A DNA stretch of 64,000 bases from Alligator mississippiensis (GCF_030867095.1 NC_081824.1:253333956-253397955), one strand, 5' to 3'; shown: positions 47,525-58,406, numbered from the stretch's first letter. The notes: generated by a model not told the origin, from the sequence alone. Numbers and translations: made by a program.

Positions 47525-47754
47525 ATGCAGGGAGCCTGGTTTTCTCTGATGAAAAAAAAAATCCCTAATTTTTGGATTAAAAAAAATAAGTAATCCCAAA
47601 TTCACATATTTCTGCAATCAAAATGAAACACCACTATTTGGAAAAGGTGCACATATATGTATCTCTATATATATCTATATATATATATCCAAATAGATTT
47701 ATATCTATCTATATCTATTATCTATAGATATACATAGATACACACACACACACA

Positions 47755-47797
<43 letters not shown>

Positions 47798-48077
47798 TGG
47801 GTCAGTGTTTGGGGTTATATATATATATGGTATATGTGTGTGTGTGTATATCTATATAGATCTGTTTATATATATATATATATATACACACGCACACCTT
47901 TTCCAAATGTATAGTGGTATATATATCTATATCTAGATATATAGATGTATATACCACTATGTATTAGTGGCGTTTCATTTTAGTAACGGGAAAATGTGAA
48001 TTTTTGGTTTTGGTTACTTTTTTTGGGTAACTAGAAAATTGGGGATTTTTTTAATCAGAGAAAAGTAGGCTTCCTGC
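47525..48077. mobile_element. AT-rich foldback element next to the NDUFB4 promoter
   Basis: The left arm (GCAGGGAGCCTGGTTTTCTC from 47525, with ACACCACTATTTGGAAAAGG further in) is matched by the inverted right arm (complement GCAGGAAGCCTACTTTTCTC from 48077, with GGAAAAGGTGTGCGTGTG). Arms are about 150 bp or more. The core is a long TA/TATC/CA-rich microsatellite (47650-47930). A TA-type duplication is possible but not certain. It has no coding potential. It ends about 245 bp before the NDUFB4 start codon. Confidence 0.75.
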
Positions 48078-48321
48078 TAACGCGCCAAGAACACCCATAA
48101 GATCTTGACGTGACCGAGGCCCCTGTCCTAAGAAGGCGCATGCGCGTGGGGCGGTGCCTGCAGGCGGGCAGAACCTTCATAACCCCTGAGGGGGCGGGGG
48201 CAGCAGCTGCTCCCCAGTAACCATGGCAACAAGCCCCTCCTCTGCCCGGCCCCCGTCTGCGCAATATTTCCGGGGTGAGAGGACGCTTCCGCTCCTGCGT
48301 AGAAGGGGGTGGCAGGTCAAG
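48078..48321 (+). promoter_or_regulatory. NDUFB4: CpG-rich NDUFB4 promoter and 5' UTR
   Basis: GC- and CpG-rich sequence without a clear TATA box lies directly before the start codon. It has a CRE-like TGACGTGA (48106-48113), an NRF-1 palindrome (48136-48145), a GC box (GGGGGCGGGGG near 48190) and two ETS/GABP-type cores (TTTCCGG at 48267-48273; GCTTCCGCT at about 48285-48293). NRF-1 and ETS sites are typical of nuclear genes for respiratory-chain subunits. The start of transcription is probably within 48150-48280; that is inference. Confidence 0.7.
48136..48145 (+). promoter_or_regulatory. NRF-1 binding site
   Basis: GCGCATGCGC is a perfect copy of the palindromic NRF-1 core. It lies 177 bp before the NDUFB4 start codon, in keeping with control of oxidative-phosphorylation genes by NRF-1. 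Confidence 0.8.
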
Positions 48322-48519
48322 ATGCCGGAATCCTCTCGCTTGTCGGGCGTGGGCTACAAGCCACTGGTGGGCGTGTCGCTGCCGCGGACGCTAGACCCGG
48401 CCGAGTACCAGCAGTCCGAGCAGACACGCCAGCAGCAGGCCGAGCGCCTGGCCCTGCGCTCCCGCCTCAAGCTCCAGTACCAGCTGCAGCTCAACAACCC
48501 TCACCGCCATGGGCTTGTC
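48322..48519 (+). CDS. NDUFB4: NDUFB4 coding exon 1
   Basis: It encodes residues 1-66, from [13 protein letters not shown] to PHRHGLV, and ends before the donor GTGCGT. The LDPAEY motif and the basic, Gln-rich helix are here. The open frame continues into the intron without meaning. Confidence 0.94.
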
Positions 48520-51500
48520 GTGCGTGCAGGGCCGGGCCAGGGGTGGGGGCGGGGACCCCGGGGAGCACCTTTTCCGAATGCAGGCGCGGGCCCCGCCCCT
48601 CCCGCACCGTGGGGGCCCCAGTCTGCCCTGTGTTATTATGTCTCCACCTTCTCCTCCATAAACTTACCTGCAGGCTGCTGGGGGAGCTGCTCTCCACCCT
48701 GCCTGGCTGCCAAGTGCCTCCAATCAGCCTCTCTCCAGCCCCAAGCAGGTGGTGCAGGCTGGAGCTCTCCCAGCCTGCAAGGGGAAAACCGTGGTTTCCC
48801 ATGTTTTTCTCCTTCAAAGGGGAAACTCTGTTTTTCTGCAGCAAAAGGAAAACCTGGATCCCTGTACATGATGCTGGGGTGATAGTGGCTATGATTTGGC
48901 AGTGTCTAGGGGAATCTGGGACAAATGCTGGCCCAGAGTCATTCAGCCCAGAACCAGGATTTGAGGCTTACATTTCAGGGCAGCCCCACTCAGGGTAAGG
49001 TGGTCCCCCTGACTTTTTCCAACTGTTGTCTCTAATACACATGTCCAGGAAGCTACTGTTTGGGGCCCTGTGGCCGTTTGCCACTTTTGGTGGTCTTCCA
49101 AGTCACCCCAGGCACTACTCCAAACCCACACATCTCTGTTGCAGGTGCTTGAGGTTCTGTAGAGTAGTGGTGCCTCCAAAGCTCATCTGAATGTGAAGAA
49201 CTTGTGTTTATTCTTGCACAGGAAAGCTCTGTCTTAAAGTGTTACCTTAGCCTGTGAGGATTCAGTGAGATTTGGAGACTTCTTTTCAAGCCTCTTTCAG
49301 ATTTCTTTTGAGAGGCGCAAAGTTCTAGGGGTTAGCACACAGGGGTAGGAGTGGTCTGATCTGTGCTAGATTCTTTTTCTGATAATTTGCTGGTTGTTTG
49401 TTGCTGACTCAGCCATATTGCACTTCAGTGGGGAAGAAGAAGTTGAAGGATTGACTAGTGTAGGGCTGTACCAGGAGTTGATGTGCGATCAGGAGATAAA
49501 TGCGAGTCAAAAACTAGCAAGTTATATCTGCCCTGCCCTTTCAGTGGGTCTCCCTAAGAGCCTTGTCAGTGTAAACAAGGTTTCAATGATGAAATACTCT
49601 TGTTACTCGGCCATGTTGGCCAATACAAATACTGGTGTCTTCAGTTGTTTAAATGTGAGCTAATGAATCCTTGGAACCTCTTTAGGGTGCAGGCTATTCC
49701 TTCAGGAATAGGCTTTAAGAAAAGACCAGGCTTTGGGGATATTACATGAGCCTGAAGCTATATTATTTAGGAAGTGAAATTCCATTGCTTTGGTTAAGTG
49801 AGAGAGACATAAGATCCAGTTAATAAGCTTAGCTTTAGTCTCCTTGACTGAGAAACATAATAGGTGCCCCCTGAGGTGTAAAACAGGTTAATGTGAATCA
49901 TATTACAGTTGAGCATTGCTCACTGCATTTTCTTTGCATTTAGGAAGATCCTGCCTTGCTTCGTTGGACCTATGCTAGAGCAAACGTCTATCCACATTTC
50001 AGGCCCACTATAAAGACGTCCCTGTTGGGAATTGTATGGGGGGTTGGACCTGTTGTATTCTGGACTTACGTCTTCGCAAAACGGAGGGTAAGTTTAACCA
50101 GATGCGTACAGCTTTTAATAAAAATAGAGCTCTTGGGGGCAAGAGTTCTTACTGGACTAAGAACATTTATTCCCAGGAGTACCTCATCTTGGTAGGGTAA
50201 TGGAAAAGGAAGGAAAAATGTAGTATTAGGGTGACTTTCCCAAAGCAGTAGGGACTGACTGCAAAGCACTTCTAGCAGTGCTGTTTATATGCTCATGACT
50301 GGAGGCAATTCCTTATTGGTCTGGGAAACTTATTTTCTGTCAGCAGCTGTTGCAGTGCTCTGTTATCTGGGCTTTTCTTAATGCTGTCTATGTAAATAAC
50401 TTCTGGTTTAAAATAACATTCTCCAAAAACTTCATTGACTTCTGATTGTTCTTACCTATTAGATGACAAATGAGAGAGTTTGCAACAGTCTGGTGCATTG
50501 TGATTTTTCCTGTCAGCGGAATAATTGAGGGAAGGTCTCTCCACTAAGCCAGTATTCTATTTAGTCTGTTTTTTTAATCTTTAGAGAAGCTTATCTTAAG
50601 TTTTAGAAGCACAAGGAGCTTTATTGTCATACAATTCAGAGCAATGTGAGATCCTTACCAGCGTGTTCAGTTTTTCAAGGAAGTGTGATACCTCCTCCTA
50701 AACCAATGCTATTACTCTTATCCACTGAACTTATGTCCATGTGGAACCAAGAGAGGGAGGGGAGGAGTGGTTTCCTTTCTTTTAAAAGACATGACCAAAT
50801 CCTTGACCAAGAAGTGGAACTTTAAATTACACTGTCCCTTTAAAAAAAATGTAAGTCAGGTTTCTAGATGTTTAAAGGACCTATTGGTGGAACGTTCATA
50901 GAACTGAATTGCTCAAAAAGATGTTGTTTAATGCAGATGTCTCTTGCCAGTGTTTTGTAACCCAAATAGCCTGATACAAGAGAACTGGAAAATAAAACTG
51001 TCTGTATACAAGTGAAGTCAATTTGTTCCATCAGTGATGTTTAAAACTTTATTCTTTAGCACAAAACTGTTCTGTGGATTATCTGTCCAATTCTTTTAAT
51101 TAAGTTACTTCCTTTGTATAGTGTTGAGGCCAAGACAGTGAATTAAACCCCCTCCTCTCAAATATAAAGGGTGAGAAGATCAGATCCAGAATGCTTAGAG
51201 CGTGAACTCTTTGGAAGAAGCTGCCTTGTGCTTGTTGTACAGGGCTGATGAAAGTGGGATCTTGGCTGACTAGGGTGCTTGGGTGTTACTGCAGTGCAAA
51301 GGAGAATACAGGCTTGGAATCAAGTGACATTTCTTGAAAATGAAATAATAATCCAGTACAGTTTCACTTGAGAGAGAAAATGGACACACATTATTTGGGA
51401 CAATTTTTAATACTAGTCAGGACAAAGCCCTGTAGAGAACATACAGAGAACAGTCCTCATTGGTCAGTGGAAGTGAAGTAGATTATTGTTCTATCCTTTT

Positions 51501-51816
51501 TCTATTTTGGGGGTAGGAGCTTGTATGGTTTACTGATTTCTGTGTCTGGATGGATTGCTTTTCTGCCTGGCAGGTAAGGGGGAAAGACTGGATATTTTGG
51601 TAACAGCTGGGAGAATAAAACCACTGAAGTATGTGATCTCTCCAGCTCCCACTCATAAGTGCACGTGCAGTCTTTCAGCCTGAAGATAAGTTTGCGCCCT
51701 GGAGTGTTTCTTGTCTATCATGGGATAGTAATTTTGTTTTCTTCTCAATGTAGGCTCAAAAAGAGAAGGAGATCAAGGAAGGCAAACGTGAGCTACTGGC
51801 TCATCTCAGGTGTTGA
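48322..51816 (+). CDS. NDUFB4: NADH dehydrogenase 1 beta subcomplex subunit 4 (three exons)
   Basis: Joined exons 48322-48519, 49944-50087 and 51754-51816 encode 134 residues, near the human 129. NDUFB4 is an accessory subunit of mitochondrial complex I, in the membrane arm of the inner membrane; it is not catalytic. Family-matching parts are [10 protein letters not shown] (about 20-29), [13 protein letters not shown] (about 38-50), [26 protein letters not shown] across the first junction, and FRPT (85-88). One membrane helix is at about 91-111 ([19 protein letters not shown]). A charged C-terminus follows ([14 protein letters not shown]). Junctions are in phase 0 with GT/AG borders (donors GTGCGT and GTAAGT). 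I chose the ATG at 48322 because the product then aligns with human; an in-frame ATG at 48223 would add 33 residues. Confidence 0.95.
49944..50087 (+). CDS. NDUFB4: NDUFB4 coding exon 2
   Basis: It encodes residues 67-114, from [17 protein letters not shown] to the membrane helix and AKRR. The acceptor is TTTGCATTTAG and the donor GTAAGT. It is the most conserved part of the protein. Confidence 0.95.
51754..51816 (+). CDS. NDUFB4: NDUFB4 coding exon 3
   Basis: It encodes the last 20 residues ([20 protein letters not shown]) and TGA, after the acceptor CTTCTCAATGTAG. Human has a similar charged tail here, with a different end. Confidence 0.9.
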   Translation, partial: AQKEKEIKEGKRELLAHLRC

Positions 51817-51930
51817 GTCTGGGAACTAGATGTTGCAGCGTTGTTATTGGGCCCTTCATTGAATGTCCAGTATGTTGTACGTTGCTGAGATTTGATCCTA
51901 TATAAAAATATAAACTGTATTACTCTTCAT
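51817..51930 (+). other. NDUFB4: NDUFB4 3' UTR, poly(A) signal uncertain
   Basis: Downstream of the stop the sequence is ordinary 3' UTR. The best signal is a TATAAA/AATATA-type variant at 51901-51912; no canonical AATAAA was seen within the first 100 bp. Confidence 0.35.
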
Positions 51931-52655
51931 CAGTCTCTTATTCTTAATGGTTGTGGGAACTGTGACTTTGTGCACAATCCTATTGTCTAAAATTGAAATT
52001 GATAAGATTATAGATAGGAATATATTTGGGAATATAAACCTTTTATTTATTACCTTGGATCTACGTACAGGGCTTCTACTTAATACATGTAAGTTATGTA
52101 CCTATCTAAGTGCAACTTAGAATGATTATTTAAAGTTATAGCAGTCCAAAGTATGCAATGAGTCCAGGATTCTTCCTGAATGTCTGTCTCGCAAGCATGC
52201 TCATTGTTTCTGCCTTGGAGCCAGTTAGGCTATATAGCTTGCTCTAATCAAATAACAGGGAACTTCTGATGACAGGTTTTGAATAATTCAGTAGCTGATC
52301 TGAGCAGGTTAGGAGGCTGCCTGACTGCTTCCTCTCTGAGTTACTGCCTTGAAATGGATTAAATTTAAGTCTCCATTTTACTTAAAACCCTGGAGGCCCC
52401 AACCCTCTACTCTTGTAAATTTCTTAGCAATTTAATAGTCTATTTCCTTAAGTAAGGATTGGTGGATTTACCCCATGAACTGAGAGCTCTTACAGTGTGT
52501 ATGATCAGCTACATTTCCTCATTCACAAGAAGCATTTAAGTAGGGGAACAAGGACTTAAAAATAAAAAAAAAAGGGTAGTTGGTCATTGCCAATTTAGTA
52601 TATATAATATATAATCTAAAGTAATTTCTGGGCTCCATTATTTAAGGATGGGGGT
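51931..52655. other. Unique region, no gene recognised
   Basis: AT-rich sequence with no exon or repeat end recognised, except an A-run near 52565. Confidence 0.35.
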
Positions 52656-52663
52656 GGGGGGAG

Positions 52664-53125
52664 ATAGAGAGGGTCCAGAGGCAGGTGGCAAAAATGATAA
52701 AGGGATTGCAAGGCAAGCCATACAAAGCAAGGTTGAGTGATAGGTATGTTTAGCTTGTATAAGAAAAGACTAAGGGATGTGTATGTGTGTTGGGGATGAC
52801 ATGGTAGCAGTTTTCAAATATTTGAGAGGTTACCATTTGAGAGATTAGGGAGAATAATTGATCTCTCTTGCTGCATTGGGCACTATAGGAAGCAGTGGTT
52901 GTAAATTGTGATGGTAGATTTAGATTAGGTCTCTCAGAAAACTTCTTTCTTTTATTAGAGTAAGATGGTGACAAACTGCCTGGAGAAATTGTAAAATCTC
53001 CTTCAGTGTAGGTTTGTAAGAAGATGCTGGATAAGCATTTGATAGGGATAGTTCAGGAATAGTATTCCACCATTTGTGCAGGGGTTTGGACCAGATGTTC
53101 CTTGAGGTTCCTTCCAACTCTATAC
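52664..53125 (+). mobile_element. Old CR1-type LINE, 3' part
   Basis: It begins with GAGAGGGTCCAGAGGCAGGT (the RT C-terminal VQRRA region). It ends with GGTTTGGACCAGATGTTCCT and TTGAGGTTCCTTCCAACTCT, the CR1-type 3' end. It is diverged and its reading frame is lost. Confidence 0.75.
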
Positions 53126-53797
53126 TAGGGTCCAGCATCTGCAAAATGGGAATAACAGAGATCTCAGAAATATGCTTTGAATTTCTTGTGTAAGGTGGAC
53201 AAAGTACTTTGGAAAGAAGGTGCTCTTCACAGGCAAAGAACTGGCTTACAGTGGCTAGCAGAGAGAGAGAGAACTGGGTTTGCCCTTTTGCCTCCTTATA
53301 GATTGTGTATGAAAACCCAGAAGAATGTCTTGTGCTTTTCCTTAATGTTACAAATACTGCTCTCTTCTGTCCTGCCTGACTGGAGAACTAGTAGGACTCT
53401 GAAAGGAGAAGCACCAATGGAGTGTTCATGAGGGAAAGGATTTTAATTCAGGCTGTCTAATTTAATTTTTTGTTTGGCCTCTAGATGCCATCACAGTACA
53501 GATGATAGAGAACACCTGTGCCTGTCAAGTGCTTGGGAGAAGAGGACTGTCTTTTTGTATATAAATTATTCAAAGCGCACTGTCCCTTCACGTGAGGCCT
53601 GCACATTCTCCCAATCCATTTGTGTGACCAAAGAGCAAACTGCGAGATAAGACTTTACATTCTTGATGCCACTGAAGGGAAATGCAAGTAGCAGGACCCT
53701 CTGTATCAAAAAGGAGCCAGAGTATAATTCCCATGCAGTCCCCTTTGATGGAAATGGCTAAATATTACTCAGCTAATTGGGACTTGAGTTGCCACAT

Positions 53798-54394
53798 GTC
53801 GTGGGAGAAAACTCCCTGGTGTTGTCTAGCAGGCTTCGAGACCAGACAACACGGGTGAAGGGGTAACTGTAGTTTATTTACTCAAGTAAAGACCATAAAA
53901 CAGCAAAGAGGTAAAAATGGCCCCGACTTAAGGGTGAGGCAGTCTTATATACATTTTTTAACAAAGAAACTACAAGGTTATTGAATATGCAATATTTATG
54001 GTAATCTCCTTATATGGTGCATTGTAAATCTCAGTACTTTTTCAGAGGAAAAAGTTAGTGTTATCTTATACATTTTAATCTGTTTTTCTGTGCTCTGTTG
54101 TATCATTTTTTTTTTCTCTGGGCCCCCCTTATCTTATCTCACTCCTAGCTGTAGCTGGTATCCAGTATACAGACTTAATTTCTGCTTTTTTTAACAAAAT
54201 GGTTAAGGCACTTGACATAAGAAAATGGCTGGCTTAGAGATCATTTTGTCTTGTGGTCAGCAACATTGCTAGGCCACAGGTCATGCCTAGTGTTTAGCTA
54301 CAAAGCTAATACTATTTAATAATCTGAATTATAGTTAACAGTATATTATAGAAAACTATTTTATTTTAGGGTAAAGACAAACTTGCCCATCACA
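53798..54394 (-). mobile_element. Solo LTR, gammaretrovirus-like (4-bp TSD)
   Basis: On the minus strand it begins TGTGATGGGC and ends CTCCCACGACA. It is flanked by CACA (53794-53797) and CACA (54395-54398). In LTR order it carries a TATA box (GTATATAAGACTG, plus about 53945-53957) and a polyadenylation signal (AATAAAC, about 53875). It is 597 bp with no viral genes left, in the intergenic space between NDUFB4 and HGD. A class I ERV is likely from the 4-bp duplication. Confidence 0.82.
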
Positions 54395-54537
54395 CACACG
54401 TAAATTCGCTCCTGCAGATGTATTTGTTTCAGGCCAGTTGAGCAAATTGTTTGGTAGGGGTTACAGAGGCATTACACTCATCTGGTCTTTCAGGGTGGGG
54501 CTACTGATAAAATCGCTGCACCTGTCTGAGCCTCTTT

Positions 54538-54928
54538 GGGCATGTCCAGACAAGCACACACATGCACTTTGCAGTGCCTCAAAGGCTTTTGAGGCACTGC
54601 AAAATGCAGGTGGCACAAGTCAAAAGGTTCTCAGCGCTGATTATTTGCTGGGTGGAGCCAAAATTAGATTCCAGGATTAAAAAACACTCAAAAAAATAAA
54701 AATAAAAAAGGCAGGGTGGCACATATGGCTGCAGCGTGTGCTGCCCAAACCCAGAGTCTGACCAGCCAGAGCCACACTCCAGCTGCCAGCCAGGTTACAC
54801 ATGCCCAGATCACCATCGCTGCAGCACTGGGAGGCCTCCCAGAACCCAAGGTAAGGCTGCTAGGGCCAGCCCAGGTGCTGCTATTTTTCCTTGGGGAAAT
54901 GCACCTGCATGCTCATCTGGACATGCCC
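54538..54928. mobile_element. MITE with GGGCATGTCCAGA ends and 3-bp TSD
   Basis: The left end GGGCATGTCCAGACAAGC pairs with the inverted right end GGGCATGTCCAGATGAGC. The duplication is TTT (54535-54537 and 54929-54931). At 391 bp it is non-coding and contains a short perfect hairpin (TTGCAGTGCCTCAAAGGC and its inverse). It belongs to the same broad family as 4841-5327. Confidence 0.8.
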
Positions 54929-55671
54929 TTTGTGCAATTAAAAGGGACTGACAGTCTCTACTGATAGAGTTCAGTAGTTGGAGCTAGAATGTCCTGTTTA
55001 CTAGTCTTGTTATTTTCAGACTCCTCCGAATGTTTCTTGAAAGGTGTGTGTTGTGCTGTGGGGGACTGGGTTGTTTCCTGGCTGGCTGTGAAGTGGCTCT
55101 ATTCAGAGATGTGGAAAAGGTGAATTAGGATTAGAGAGAGGAGAGGGTTATATGCTGCAAAACTTCAGCATGTGTCCTGGCAACACATTATCACTAGTAT
55201 CAATTGATGCGAGTGCCTACAGCAAAAGACATTCAAGCTTGCTGACTGATTTGGACTAGTGTGAGTTAACGCCCCCCCCCCACCCAAGTACCGTTTCAGC
55301 CCCTAGAGTACTTAGTACTAGTTTATCCCTTGGCCGCCTTGAATTTTCAGCCAGAGGCTTATTTCACTAAGAACAGGAAACTCAAAAATCAAAGGATCTC
55401 CAGTGCATCCTAGGTGGTAATACTCTGCATATTCACAGTGCCTCTATGCAGGGCTCTGGTTTGATGCTAAACCTACTGCTAGCAGTGTTTTTTTCCCCAA
55501 ACAGAAGCAGCTGAGTCCTGGTTCCAACTGTTGTGCTCTAATTATTAGGTTACCTATATACCTCTCTCACTCTTGCATCAAATCATAGAACTTGCACCTC
55601 TCCTTCAAGATAGGTGATGCCAAACTTGTTCAACTGTTTCAGTCTGAAATTTGTACCTAAACCAGTGCTTA

Positions 55672-55940
55672 TCAACCTTTTCACACTTGGGGCACTGTCC
55701 GTAAGTTTCCAGAACTTAGTGGCACCCAATTAAAAAACAAATATAGTATAAATATTATAAATGTAAGTGTATACTATTTATCAATATGTTACTAATCAAC
55801 TGTAATATTATATTATAAAATATGAGTAAAATATTACCCCCCCTTTGGGCCTAGCTCTGCCTGCCCCACACATGTTCCCAGCAAGGCACCTGGACTCCCT
55901 ACACATGGATCCAGTTTACTGCAGGTGACTGGGAAGTGGC
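55672..55940 (+). mobile_element. hAT fragment, relative of 36039-41226
   Basis: The end CAGTGCTTATCAACCTTTT is followed by CAGAACTTAGTGGCACCCAA, AT-rich sequence and a C-run, in the same order as in the 36039 element. The other end was not found, so it is a partial copy. Confidence 0.65.
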
Positions 55941-56184
55941 AGGCCAATTTTGCCCTTAGCTATCTGGGGGCAATCCTACCTGAACTCCAGCCCTGGTGCC
56001 AAAACGGTGCAAGGGCAAGGTGCAAGGGGGGGGTGTCAGGGGGCTCATGCAGAGCTCCCCATGCAGTGGGGAGCAGCAGGGATCACCCCCCCCCACCCCC
56101 CCTGCACACACACCTGGCAGCACCCAGTGTGTGCTGGGGCTTTTTTTTAAACTCTGGGAGCTGGGGCAGGTGGGGGTAGCTGTG

Positions 56185-56245
56185 GAGGGGCTGGGGGAGT
56201 GGGTGGGGTCGGGGGGGGGCTGGGGGTGTGTGGGGGTTGGGGGGA
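56185..56245 (+). other. G-rich tract with quadruplex potential
   Basis: Several runs of four to nine G are separated by one to seven bases (for example GGGGTCGGGGGGGGG and GTGGGGGTTGGGGGG). A C-run lies nearby at 56086-56102. The local composition is unlike the flanks. Confidence 0.65.
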
Positions 56246-56340
56246 TGGCAGGGGTCTCCCTATGGTCCCCACCCCTAGTACTTACCAGCTCAGAGCCTGG
56301 CTGCTGCTCCCTGTTACAGCCACCAGGGACTGCCCAAATC

Positions 56341-56523
56341 ATCAAAGTTCTCTGAATCTTTTCCGAAGATTCGGAGAGCTTTGACTCTCTGAATCTTTTC
56401 CGAAGATTCGGAGAGCTTTAAATTGATTCAGACCTTTAAATTGGTCCCCTGATCCGATTTGGATTCAGAGATTCGACCACTGAATCGGGCCAAATCACCA
56501 CCTGATGCTTTGCACAGCCCTAC
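56341..56523. repeat. Right part of a TAGGGCTGTG-type hAT with 37-bp duplication
   Basis: The phrase CTCTGAATCTTTTCCGAAGA begins at 56350 and again at 56387, and each unit folds on itself (TCTTCGG type inverse). The right end, GCACAGCCCTA, matches the inverted end of the MITE at 19047. The left end was not found. Confidence 0.55.
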
Positions 56524-57353
56524 AAGAGGCTCCAACTGTAGTAGTTTAGCTTGTGTTAAAGGCAGTGTGCCTTGTTTCTGTTGGTTTACAATAGTATAGT
56601 TGGCATCAGTAGCATAACTACAGATGAGTGAGGGGGCCATTAGCCCTGGGTGCTGAGTAAGTATGGAGGCAAGGGGTGCCAGAACAGACACAGTTATGCA
56701 GCTATGGGCTCCAGCTGCTTGGAGTATAGGAAGAAACAGGGAGGAAGAAGAGGGTCTGTAAGGGATTACATCTCCCAACCACTTCTGAATTTAGTTCTTT
56801 ATATAATGGTTTGGCGTGGGGTTCAGTGTTGGGGGGGGGGTGCAGGCAGGCAAAAGGCTTACCTTTTTGTCTGGGGGACATCTTTTTGCTGTTCTACACA
56901 GCAAGAGCCTATAGCAGTCAGGACTCCCTCCTGGCTTCGACCTATAAGTCCTGGACACCAGCTGGTTTAGGGCTATAGGCTGGGTCATGTGTCACTGGAA
57001 GGATAACTTTCCCCTGATTGGCATTTCTAGATTTGAGCTCAGTTCTGGGTTGCATCTCCTGCCTTATCATTACCCTCTAACTGAGAGGCCATTCCTTGTG
57101 TGAGTGTAATGTTAAATGGTGGATCCTACAACTGCCTCGTGAAAAGTGTCTCATTTTCAGACAGATGGAGAGGGTGTCAGCCATCACCTCCTTTACAAGG
57201 TAGAGAGTTTGCGTCCACCACAGGGGGAGAGCTGCTCAAGTGTGTCAGCTCCCATGTGTCACGAGCAAAGCTTTAATTAGATACGTAAAAGCTCAGAATA
57301 GTGGTGTTTTTAATTGGTGTTCACAAGTTACACAGGCTTGTAAGGATAATTCA

Positions 57354-57359
57354 TTTATT
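57354..57359 (-). terminator. HGD: HGD poly(A) signal
   Basis: TTTATT on the plus strand is AATAAA on the minus strand, 129 bp past the HGD stop codon. Cleavage would follow at about 57325-57340. Confidence 0.65.
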
Positions 57360-57488
57360 TGGTTGCTGCTTCTGTAATGACTGCACCGTAATGGTGCTTG
57401 ATGCACTGAACTTTCTAGCCCTTCTGCATGCACATGCAGATTTTTCCCATCCTTGTACTTGGCCTGAGAGTACAGTGAGCCCTTCTGT

Positions 57489-57620
57489 TTACTTGCTGCT
57501 CTGGTTGAAATGACTCTTCAGTGGCTCCCAGCACTTATAGTAGCTCTTATCTAGGCAGTTGGAAGTCTTGAGGCCCCACCTGGTAACAGCCAGGCTGAAG
57601 GAGGACTCGAACATGAAGGC
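57489..57620 (-). CDS. HGD: HGD last coding exon
   Basis: It is 132 nt including TAA (57489-57491), after the acceptor GGTTCCCAACAG. It encodes [18 protein letters not shown] and a shortened tail after WEPLKSHF. Confidence 0.94.
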   Translation of the reverse strand, partial: AFMFESSFSLAVTRWGLKTSNCLDKSYYKCWEPLKSHFNQSSK

Positions 57621-58406
57621 CTGTTGGGAACCACAGAAAACACCTCAGAGTAGGAGGGTGAAGGAAGAGGTTGAATAGGCACATAGTAACCCTGTTTTAC
57701 TAGACATAGGTGTCAAAGAGGTACAGCACTCGCCACTGAAGAGAGCCTTGCTCCCACCTGCTCACTCAGGGAGAAGAAGGCTGCGATCACTAAAATCTGC
57801 TGAGATGCACCACTGCACGACTGTATTTTGGTAGGTTCCTGTGAACATCCTAGAAAATCAGAATTCCAAGGAAAGGCTCTGATAGGCCCCTATTCTTTAG
57901 AGCTAGTTGTTATTTCTGGATCAGTCGGAGGCGTTGTGGGGTGCCCCTTCACTTGTCCTCTTGTGTTGAAGACCATATTAATTAACAATCTGACCTCAGC
58001 TGGCATCAAATGAAGTGTCCATATTGTTAACCAAATGCTCAGGGTACAGAGTCCCAGCAGGGAACTCGGGGGCACTAAGGTGTTTCTAAAAATCCATCTT
58101 TGGGGTGGGGTAGGATTGCAACAATGGCCCCAAACACATGTCCAACATGAAAGCCAGGAACTGTGAATGTTTTGTATCACTGCTACCTGGCTGTGGAAGC
58201 TTTTTTCTTCTGTAAGGCTCTTACCATGGTCCCGTCTGCTACTCTCTCAGGCTCCAGCTTGGCTTTGCTTGCCTTCTCAAAACACTCAGCGTCTGGCCCG
58301 TGGGGGGTCATCATGCTGTGCAGACTGCCCCCTCCTGGCTGGAACCCTTTTTCCTTGGCCTCATAATGCCCTTTGATGAGCCCCATGAACTCACTCATGC
58401 AGTTTC
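57489..58406 (-). CDS. HGD: Homogentisate 1,2-dioxygenase, last two exons (partial)
   Basis: HGD opens the ring of homogentisate to maleylacetoacetate in tyrosine catabolism, using a non-haem iron in the cytosol. Exons 58225-58406 and 57489-57620 (minus) encode the C-terminal 103 residues plus the end of one codon. The penultimate exon carries iron ligands equal to human Glu341 (in [17 protein letters not shown]) and His371 (in [20 protein letters not shown]). Human Leu/Ser changes are few. The third ligand, His335, lies in the preceding exon, which I did not find in the window. The last exon gives [20 protein letters not shown] and ends in SHFNQSSK, 43 residues against 49 in human. The gene is convergent with NDUFB4. 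Confidence 0.95.
58225..58406 (-). CDS. HGD: HGD penultimate coding exon
   Basis: It is 182 nt: two bases completing the codon for Arg336 (human numbering), then 60 codons ending ...RVADGTM. The acceptor is TTTTCACAG and the donor GTAAGAG. Both iron ligands named for the gene are conserved here. Confidence 0.95.

Noticed and set aside
47650-47930. TA/TATC microsatellite as a separate locus
   Set aside because: It is the core of the foldback element, whose arms extend outward on both sides.
721-54394. A complete endogenous retrovirus
   Set aside because: The LTRs found are solitary, with flanking duplications and no gag, pol or env nearby.
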